From the NCBI GenBank assembly GCA_946626795.1, contig CAMOUZ010000007.1:1-26188 (forward strand): a DNA stretch of 26,188 bases, in the 5' to 3' direction. The notes beneath the pieces were generated by a model. That model was not told where the DNA came from, made no database searches, and saw only the letters and a program-made list of their open reading frames with translations. Positions 20,421-26,188 of this stretch are shown piece after piece. A program made the position numbers and the translations under genes. Numbering within the stretch: the stretch's first letter is position 1; each line of letters begins with the position of its first letter. This DNA comes from an uncultured Clostridia bacterium (lineage in GTDB: Bacteria; Bacillota; Clostridia; Christensenellales; CAG-1252).

Positions 20421-23402
20421 ATGAGCAAGTCGTTTTTGAGAAGATGTACGATACTCGTGATGGCGATGGCGTTTGCCGTCCTCCTTTTTTTTGTGACTTT
20501 GCCCCGCACGGCACGTGCGGATACCGTTGTAAACGTAAATGAGATCGCGGTGAATCTCACTTTCGGTGAGAAACCTCCGACGGAGCCCGTGCGTTCGAAA
20601 GACGGCGTGTCTTTCATCGTAAAGCATTATGTTATCAAGGGCGAGTTCGGAGAGGATATCTTCCTTTTGGACGGGAGCGGGAACGTCTCGTATACGCCCT
20701 CCGAAACGCCATATCAAGTCTCCGCCAGCGTCGTCATCGTGGAATGCGACAGCGCGGGCAATGAAATTACGCCGTCAAGCGTCGGCTTCCTTGGGAAGGT
20801 GTTTTTCAGCATCTCGGGCGCCACTCTCAATGTGCCGCTTGCGGCGGAGGATCTCCGCAAAGAATACGGCGTGGATCTTACGGAGGATCCTCTCGCTGTC
20901 GAGATCGGGACGAGCAGCGATAAGCTCACCGTGACCTTTGCGTCGGAGGGTTTTTCTCCCGCCGCAGACGCGCGGGAAGAAGGTTATTCCCTCACGGCAG
21001 CTTCCGTGATCAAGGGCGAAAATACCGACGTTACGGCATACTACACCGTGATCCCCCGGAAGGCGGGGACGACGGAAACGGCGAAAATCGCCGTCTTCCC
21101 TAAGGCGCTTACCGCCGCTTTCTCGGCAGACCCCACCATTCCTTTTAACGAGCCGAATAAAATCATCGAGCTTGCGCCCGAAGACGCAAAAGGCGAGCAC
21201 GGCGCGAACGGCGAGACCGTGACTTGTTCTTTCGTCTTGGCGGGGGATGCTCTCCCGCAGACCCTTTCCATCGGAGAGTTTTATCCTTTGAAATTAGATG
21301 ATTTCGTCGTTTCGGGCGGGACTTCGCCGAAGAAAAGCAATTACGAAGTGACGGTGTCGGGGACGCCGAAAGCGCGAGCCGTCGCGGGCGAAGTCATTCT
21401 CACGCAAAGCGCGGAGACCCTTGCCGCCCACGAGGGAGACAGCCGTTACGTCTATCTCGACGTTGAGGATTTCACTTTTGTATATCATTCCCCCTTCGTC
21501 CTTCTCTATGAGGGCGAGCTGGTCTTCGAGGACGTGGAAATTTATCCCTCCGTCTACGTCACTTTGCGTTGTACGATCGAGCGCGCGGAAGGGGAGGCGA
21601 TCCCTTGCGGGACGTATCCTCTCACCCTCGCGGACGAGAGCGGCATCACCTTGGATGCGGGCTTTTCCCTCGTCGTGACCCCTCTCGTTTTGACGTATTC
21701 GGAGGAGAGCGTTTGCCAATATAAATATCCCGCTTTCGCAAAGGACGCAGAGAAAGACGGCTATACTTTCCGCCTCGAAGCCAGGACGGCGGAAGCGACC
21801 GTCGGCGCGCTTGTTCCGTATGCGGCGGCGGAGGTCGTCTCCAAAGAGGATCCGAATGTGCGTCTTGATTGTGCCGCGGCGCGGGTTCGCATCGTGAAAA
21901 GGACGGACGGCGTCTCTTTCAAGGCGGCGGACGACCTGACAAGCGTCTATTATCGGGATGCTTTCACCGTTTGCAGCGCGGTCTTGACCGTGGGGGAAAC
22001 GGTGACGACTCTCGAGGAGACCATTCGTTACGAATACCGCCCGAAAGGGACTTCCGCTTATATAAGCGGGCTTCCCGAGACGCCGGGCGAATATGAGATC
22101 AGATCCACCTTGGCGAGCGATCTTTACGCGGCGGCAACGGATGGCGCGTACGAGCTCACCATCGTGAAATGCCCCGTGCTTGTCGTCTTTAACGTGACGA
22201 CGGCGGAGAAAGCGTACGGAGAGACTTTCCTTTTCATGGAGAAACTCTCGCTTGCGGCCATCTATCGTTATGATGCGGCGACGGGACAGGCGGATCGGAC
22301 GACGGATTATCATCGCGCGTCCAATGACATCCCCCTCGGCTCGAACAATGTCGCTTCGACGGGTGCGTCGGCGACTGCGGCGCTCGGGACGTATCCCATC
22401 ACGTTCAGCATTTCCACAGATTATTACGACGTCAGGAAGTTGTTTTTGTATCAGACGAAGACGGGGGAAGAGACGGCAGTCCTGACCGTGGTGAAAGGGC
22501 TTCGTCCGCAAAAACCCACCATTACCGTCAGACAGGAGGATCGCACGATCTTCGTGACGGGCGCAGAGCGCAATACGCTTCGCGTGGAGCTTGCGGAGAC
22601 GGAGACTTTCTCCTCCCCGCAGAGCCTCACTACGCAGACGGGCGAGGCGCGCTTCACGAATCAAACGTACGGACAGGTGTATTATGCGAGAGCACGGGTC
22701 TCCGACTCCGCGCATTACGAAGAGGACGGAGAATGGAGCGACATCGCCTCTCTCGGCGTCCGTTTCCCCGAGCTTACCGTTCAAATCTCGTCCGTTACGG
22801 ACAGCCGAGCGGTCTTTACGGCGAGGGAGATTGAGGACGCCGTCCCTTATGTCGTCGAGCATAAAGTGGGTTCGGGCGCTTGGCAAGAGGGCTTGACGGC
22901 GGAAGGGCTTACGCCCGACGCGGAGCACGTCGTCTCTTTTCGCGCGAAAGCGGGGGGCGTGACGGGAGAGACGGTCTCTCTCACCGTGAAGACTTTATGC
23001 GCTGCGATCGAGGAGAGCCGCATCTCCGTCGTCTATGATCGAGCGATGACGACGCTCACGGTCAGCGTGGACGTCGCGGCGGAATACAGGTTGCTTACCC
23101 GCGAAGGTGAGGCGCTCACGGAATGGTCCGCTGAGTCTGTGCTCGCCGACGTGCCACGGGACGGAGAATATATACTGCAAGTGCGGAATGCCGCGGAAGG
23201 GGAGCTCGGCGCGATCACGTCGATCGAACTGGACACCTATCGGCCGAAAGAGCCTCTCACCGCGAAGGTGGTCCTTTCGGATTGGTTCCTTCTCTTTATC
23301 GCGGCGGCAGTCGTCATCGCGCTCGTCGTCGTCACGCTTCTCTTTGTCAGGTCGAAGAAGAAAGCGGATCGTCGGGCGATAGGAGGGAAATATGGGAAAT
23401 AG
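20421..23402 (+). CDS. Large exported surface protein with C-terminal membrane anchor
   Basis: 993 residues from the ATG at 20421; this start gives a clean signal peptide with cleavage after ARA (31-33). The long outer part is beta-rich and acidic. At about 590-690 a segment with KAYGETFLFMEKL and an Ala-Leu-Gly-Thr-Tyr-Pro-Ile-Thr strand resembles MBG-type Ig-like domains. At about 690-850, FTNQTYGQVYYARARVSD and LTPDAEHVVSFRAKAGG look like fibronectin-III-type domains. A single membrane helix (about 955-977) and a basic tail KKKADRR follow, so about 920 residues face outward, without an LPXTG sorting signal. No enzymatic motif is seen. The last 11 bases overlap the next gene, so the two products are probably made together. 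Confidence 0.85.
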   Translation: MSKSFLRRCTILVMAMAFAVLLFFVTLPRTARADTVVNVNEIAVNLTFGEKPPTEPVRSKDGVSFIVKHYVIKGEFGEDIFLLDGSGNVSYTPSETPYQVSASVVIVECDSAGNEITPSSVGFLGKVFFSISGATLNVPLAAEDLRKEYGVDLTEDPLAVEIGTSSDKLTVTFASEGFSPAADAREEGYSLTAASVIKGENTDVTAYYTVIPRKAGTTETAKIAVFPKALTAAFSADPTIPFNEPNKIIELAPEDAKGEHGANGETVTCSFVLAGDALPQTLSIGEFYPLKLDDFVVSGGTSPKKSNYEVTVSGTPKARAVAGEVILTQSAETLAAHEGDSRYVYLDVEDFTFVYHSPFVLLYEGELVFEDVEIYPSVYVTLRCTIERAEGEAIPCGTYPLTLADESGITLDAGFSLVVTPLVLTYSEESVCQYKYPAFAKDAEKDGYTFRLEARTAEATVGALVPYAAAEVVSKEDPNVRLDCAAARVRIVKRTDGVSFKAADDLTSVYYRDAFTVCSAVLTVGETVTTLEETIRYEYRPKGTSAYISGLPETPGEYEIRSTLASDLYAAATDGAYELTIVKCPVLVVFNVTTAEKAYGETFLFMEKLSLAAIYRYDAATGQADRTTDYHRASNDIPLGSNNVASTGASATAALGTYPITFSISTDYYDVRKLFLYQTKTGEETAVLTVVKGLRPQKPTITVRQEDRTIFVTGAERNTLRVELAETETFSSPQSLTTQTGEARFTNQTYGQVYYARARVSDSAHYEEDGEWSDIASLGVRFPELTVQISSVTDSRAVFTAREIEDAVPYVVEHKVGSGAWQEGLTAEGLTPDAEHVVSFRAKAGGVTGETVSLTVKTLCAAIEESRISVVYDRAMTTLTVSVDVAAEYRLLTREGEALTEWSAESVLADVPRDGEYILQVRNAAEGELGAITSIELDTYRPKEPLTAKVVLSDWFLLFIAAAVVIALVVVTLLFVRSKKKADRRAIGGKYGK

Positions 23403-24708
23403 TTACGCCGCTTTTGCGGATACGATGAAAGACATCGTCGGAGGATTCAGCGGGAAGCAGATGATCGCCATCGCAGTCGTCCTCGTCATTGCGCTCGCCT
23501 TGGGATTTATGATCGGCGCGCTTTCGATGTATGCCTCGGGCGTCAGAAAGGGACGCGGGCAGAAGAAAGCTTCGGAGCGCGCGATGAAAGAGATGCGCCA
23601 AGAGCTTCAAAAGGAGAAAGACCTCGCTCTTGCCCAAGCGGATAAAGAGAAGCAGGCGCTTGTCGCGGAGAAGGAGGCGGGCTCCGCCACGTTGCATGAG
23701 ACCTTGGCGCGGCTCGAAGCGATGGAAGCCACCAAGAAAGAGGCGGAAGCCATGCGCTTGGAGGCGGAGAAAAATGCGCGCGAAGCGGAGAGAAGCGCCC
23801 GCGAAGCGAATGAGCAGATGCGCCTTATGCGAGAGAGAGGCGAGGCGATGACCCTTCCGCGCAAGAGCACGATCGATGCCTTGACGAAGGACGAGATCCT
23901 CGCTTTTGCGAACGGATTGGACGAAGTTATCCCCGCGAATGTCTATGCGAGAGGCGGCGAAGACCTTCCGGACAGCTGTCGCGTGGGCATTTGCACGTTT
24001 ATGCTCGTGTATGAGCGCAAAGGGACGGTGAAGCTCGTGCTTCGCTTGCATAAAAAGACCGCGGCGGACCTCAAAAAACAATATAAGCTTTTCACAAAAG
24101 CGGCGTATCCGAAGGGCGGGGATTGGTATAAATGGATCTTGACGTCCGAGGTGAAGAACGCGGCGGTCGTGGCGGCGGCGATCCGCATGTCTTATAAATA
24201 CGTCTATAACGAGAATTACGACGCCTCGGGCGAGGTCAACGTCGAATACGTGAATAAAGAAGAAGCGAAGATGAATGAAGACATCTTGCGGAATAAAGAT
24301 CTCCTCGACAGGGATTTCATCGTGGCTTCCGACGCCTCGGGCGCGGCGGCGTTCTCCCTTTACGGCAAGAAGGAGATGGCAGCATTTGCCGCGAGCCTCG
24401 CGGGGACTTATCCCGTCACGGTGCAGGAGACCGAGAGCGAGACTGCGCCTTCCACCTGCAAAGTGGAGGACAAGACCTTCTTTATGGCGTATGAAAAGGG
24501 CGGCGTGGCGAAGATGATCTTCCGCGTCTCGGAGGCAGAGTTCGAGGAGATCAAGAAACTCCACCCGAAAGCGGACGTTTCTCCCTTCCCGAAGTCCTCC
24601 ACGTATAAATGGTACGTGGCGATCATCGACGAGAGTTTCCGCTCGAATGAGGATATCGAGAAGATAATAATGAAAGCGTGCGCGCACGTATATTCCTACG
24701 GCAAATAA
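23392..24708 (+). CDS. Membrane-anchored coiled-coil protein with two YjbR-like domains
   Basis: 438 residues with a GGAGG ribosome site inside the 3' end of the preceding gene. A single membrane helix (about 22-46) is followed by a charged, Ala/Glu/Lys/Arg-rich coiled coil (about 50-155). Two related domains come next. Domain A (about 162-275) contains CRVGICTFMLVYERKGTVKL, WYKWIL and AIRMSYKYVY. Domain B (about 322-436) contains CKVEDKTFFMAYEKGGVAKM, YKWYVAI and MKACAHVYSY. The order of a C-x4-5-F strand, a K-x-x-x-R strand, an aromatic K-W strand and a final helix ending in Tyr resembles the MmcQ/YjbR fold. This is inference from pattern only. No positive signal peptide cleavage is seen. 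The likely topology puts the coiled coil and both domains in the cytoplasm. Confidence 0.8.
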   Translation: MGNSYAAFADTMKDIVGGFSGKQMIAIAVVLVIALALGFMIGALSMYASGVRKGRGQKKASERAMKEMRQELQKEKDLALAQADKEKQALVAEKEAGSATLHETLARLEAMEATKKEAEAMRLEAEKNAREAERSAREANEQMRLMRERGEAMTLPRKSTIDALTKDEILAFANGLDEVIPANVYARGGEDLPDSCRVGICTFMLVYERKGTVKLVLRLHKKTAADLKKQYKLFTKAAYPKGGDWYKWILTSEVKNAAVVAAAIRMSYKYVYNENYDASGEVNVEYVNKEEAKMNEDILRNKDLLDRDFIVASDASGAAAFSLYGKKEMAAFAASLAGTYPVTVQETESETAPSTCKVEDKTFFMAYEKGGVAKMIFRVSEAEFEEIKKLHPKADVSPFPKSSTYKWYVAIIDESFRSNEDIEKIIMKACAHVYSYGK

Positions 24709-24715
24709 AGCCTAT

Positions 24716-24734
24716 AATATTTTATAAAAATATT
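24716..24734. repeat. A/T palindrome after the coiled-coil gene
   Basis: AATATTTT and AAAATATT flank ATA, starting 8 bases after the stop codon. It might act as a weak terminator, but it has no G-C pairs. Confidence 0.35.
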
Positions 24735-24757
24735 GGAAAATAACAGGATAAAAAATA

Positions 24758-24786
24758 TTGACACGCCATTTTCGGTGTGTTACACT
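24758..24786 (+). promoter_or_regulatory. Promoter of rpmG-secE-nusG
   Basis: TTGACA (24758-24763), 17 bases, then TACACT (24781-24786) preceded by TGT, an extended -10 form. The leader of about 45 nt contains TGTAATTTTTTTGGAGG; a short imperfect stem (CATCC with GGGTG) precedes the T7, which might be a weak attenuator. Confidence 0.8.
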
Positions 24787-24836
24787 ATATAAGCATCCTC
24801 GGTAAGCGGGTGTAATTTTTTTGGAGGCTCAAAGGT

Positions 24837-25004
24837 ATGGCAGCGAAGAAAGAGAATCGCATGAAGATCACTCTTGCATGCACGGAGTGTAAGCAACGTA
24901 ATTACAATGATTACAAGAATAAGAAGAACACTCCCGATAGGATCGAGCTTATGAAATATTGTAAGTTCTGCAAGAAACATACCCTTCACAGAGAAAGCAA
25001 ATAA
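24837..25004 (+). CDS. rpmG: 50S ribosomal protein L33
   Basis: 55 residues. MAAKKENRMKITLACTECKQ and MKYCKFCKKHTLHRESK give the two CxxC pairs (C15/C18 and C42/C45) of the zinc-binding form of L33. The surrounding YND-YKNKKNTPDRIELMKYC is typical of L33. GGAGG lies 13 bases upstream, a little long, with AAAGG closer. It precedes secE by 14 bases, the conserved Bacillota order rpmG-secE-nusG. Confidence 0.97.
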   Translation: MAAKKENRMKITLACTECKQRNYNDYKNKKNTPDRIELMKYCKFCKKHTLHRESK

Positions 25005-25018
25005 TAAGGGGGACGATT

Positions 25019-25243
25019 ATGAAAGGTGCTGTGAAAACAGATTCCAAGAAGCCCAATATCTTCAAGAGAATGTGGAAAGGCATCAAGGAGATCATCTCCG
25101 AGTTGAAGAAAGTCAGTTGGCCTACGTTCGCAAAGGTAATGGCGGAGACGGGTATCGTCCTCGTGGTCGTGCTCTTTTTCCTGCTTGTTATCCTCGGTAT
25201 CGACAGCCTGCTCGCATGGCTCTTTAAGTTGTTGGTGAAATAA
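25019..25243 (+). CDS. secE: Preprotein translocase subunit SecE
   Basis: 74 residues, the short single-helix form found in Gram-positive bacteria. The amphipathic helix FKRMWKGIKEIISELKKVSWPTF carries the conserved KKVSWP motif, and the membrane helix follows (about 42-66). SecE clamps SecY in the general secretion channel. An AAGGGGGAC ribosome site precedes the ATG. nusG follows after 2 bases. Confidence 0.97.
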   Translation: MKGAVKTDSKKPNIFKRMWKGIKEIISELKKVSWPTFAKVMAETGIVLVVVLFFLLVILGIDSLLAWLFKLLVK

Positions 25244-25245
25244 TT

Positions 25246-25809
25246 ATGGAGAATGTCGTCAGTAATCAGGAAACCGTGCAAAGCGAGCGCGCCGCACAGG
25301 CGAAGTGGTACGTCATCCATACGTATTCCACGTATGAGCTCGCCGTGCGCGACAATATACTCAAAATGGTGGAGAATAACGGTCTTCAAGATTATATCTT
25401 CGACGTAGTGGTCCCTCAGGAAGAGGAGATCGTCGAGACCAAGACCAAGCGCAAGGTCGTTTTGAGGAAGAAATTCCCCACGTATGCTTTCATCAAGATG
25501 ATATATAGCGACCATGTCTATTATATGGTCACGCATATCCACGGCGTCACCGGCTTTGTCGGCGCCGGCGGCAGACCCGAAGCTCTTACGGCGGAGGAAG
25601 TCCGCAGGAATGCCCTCGAAAAGGTCAAGGCGGAAGACCTCGGACTGCAAGTCGGAGATCAGGTGCGCATCATTTCGGGCGCTTTCGAGAGTTATTTCGG
25701 AGAGCTCTCCGAGATCGATACGGAGAAGGGCATCGTGAAGGTCGTGCTTTCCATGTTCGGCAAGCCGACGCCCATCGAGCTGGAATTCAATCAGGTCGAG
25801 AAGGCATAA
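25246..25809 (+). CDS. nusG: Transcription termination/antitermination protein NusG
   Basis: 187 residues. The NGN domain begins KWYVIHTYSTYELAVRDNI and includes RKKFPTYAFIKM and VTGFVGAGGRPEALT. The KOW domain (about 132-187) has QVGDQVRIISGAFESYFGELSEID. NusG binds RNA polymerase and alters pausing and Rho or ribosome coupling. About 20 residues precede the NGN domain and are probably disordered. No good ribosome site is present; the ATG lies 2 bases after the secE stop, so translation is probably coupled to secE. Confidence 0.97.
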   Translation: MENVVSNQETVQSERAAQAKWYVIHTYSTYELAVRDNILKMVENNGLQDYIFDVVVPQEEEIVETKTKRKVVLRKKFPTYAFIKMIYSDHVYYMVTHIHGVTGFVGAGGRPEALTAEEVRRNALEKVKAEDLGLQVGDQVRIISGAFESYFGELSEIDTEKGIVKVVLSMFGKPTPIELEFNQVEKA

Positions 25810-25926
25810 GACCCCCTTCGGTCACAAAAAGTAAAATCGGCGTTAAGCCTTTTTTATGGGAGAGCGGAGAAATCCAATCATTTCCGCTCGTTCGTACCAC
25901 GATTGCATAGTTAGGAGGTATAAACT
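25810..25926 (+). promoter_or_regulatory. Leader of the rplK operon with two weak stem-loops
   Basis: GGC-GTTAA-GCC followed by six T (about 25842-25857) could be a partial terminator or attenuator after nusG. An AGCGGA/TCCGCT stem with bulge (about 25863-25889) sits in front of rplK. In many bacteria L1 binds the rplK leader; whether this leader is such a site is not shown. GGAGGTATAAACT is the rplK ribosome site. Confidence 0.4.
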
Positions 25927-26188
25927 ATGGCAAAGAAAGTTACAGCAGTAGTTAAGTTACAGCTCCCTGCGGGTAAAGCCACCCCGGGACCGCCCGTTGG
26001 TTCCACCCTCGGTCCTCACGGTATCAACCTGCCGGGATTCGTGAAGGAATTCAACGACAAGACGGCGTCTCAGATCGGACTCGTCATTCCTGTCGTGATG
26101 ACGATCTATAACGATCGTTCCTTCTCCTTCATCACCAAGACCCCTCCCGCTCCCGTCCTCATCAAGAAGGCATGCGGCATCGAGAGCG
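25927..26188 (+). CDS. rplK: 50S ribosomal protein L11, N-terminal part (truncated by window edge)
   Basis: 87 complete codons are visible. MAKKVTAVVKLQLPAGKATP and FITKTPPAPVLIKKACGIES are clear L11 sequence. The N-terminal domain, which binds factors and thiopeptides, is complete here. In place of the usual PPVGPALGQHGVNIMGF it reads PPVGSTLGPHGINLPGF, so Ser26 replaces a normally conserved Pro and Pro30 replaces Gln. A strong GGAGG ribosome site precedes the ATG. It follows nusG as is standard. Confidence 0.97.
   Translation, partial: MAKKVTAVVKLQLPAGKATPGPPVGSTLGPHGINLPGFVKEFNDKTASQIGLVIPVVMTIYNDRSFSFITKTPPAPVLIKKACGIES

Overview
The window looks like the chromosome of an uncultured Bacillota (class Clostridia) bacterium. 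The evidence is a moderately GC-rich Gram-positive-style gene set, strong GGAGG ribosome sites, sigma-A promoters that are often of the extended -10 type, and the order rpmH-rnpA-yidD-yidC-jag-mnmE-mnmG-rsmG followed later by rpmG-secE-nusG-rplK. A finer placement (for example a Christensenellales-like gut lineage) is only a guess.

Layout. (1) 1-984: the 5' end of a leftward GH130 glycoside phosphorylase and a divergent AraC regulator, driven by two promoters that share one -10 palindrome. (2) 1089-4874: an MMPL/RND transporter fused in frame to a TrmN6-type tRNA methyltransferase, followed by rsmI. The trmN6-rsmI order matches yabB-yabC of Bacillus, so the transporter half is the addition. 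(3) 4887-6407: a convergent WG-repeat-like lipoprotein. (4) 6613-9424: a degenerate iron-ADH/glycerol-1-phosphate-dehydrogenase-like protein, a NagD-type HAD phosphatase and a PflX-type radical SAM protein, tightly packed. (5) 9470-16076: the rpmH...rsmG operon with a consensus promoter and a strong terminator. It joins tRNA maturation, membrane protein insertion, tRNA wobble modification (MnmE/MnmG) and 16S methylation (RsmG). dnaA is not beside rpmH.

(6) 16081-17704: a lipoprotein with a Gly/Asp-rich linker. (7) 17758-18838: the most unusual stretch, about 1 kb with one intact tRNA-Ser(GCT) and one intact tRNA-Pro(CGG) surrounded by duplicated tRNA fragments. The 3' end of tRNA-Ser plus a hairpin-rich tail occurs twice, the 5' part of tRNA-Pro occurs twice, and the 3' half of tRNA-Pro plus its terminator occurs three times with a 143-bp period. 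(8) 18892-20335: a ROK-type regulator and a small convergent helical protein. (9) 20372-24708: a 993-residue exported, C-terminally anchored surface protein overlapping a gene for a membrane-anchored coiled-coil protein with two YjbR-like domains; this is a candidate undescribed envelope pair. (10) 24758-26188: rpmG-secE-nusG, then a leader and the start of rplK. The L11 encoded there carries Ser at a proline position that contacts thiopeptides.

All calls were made by reading the sequence. Family assignments rest on recognised motifs and gene order, not on database searches.
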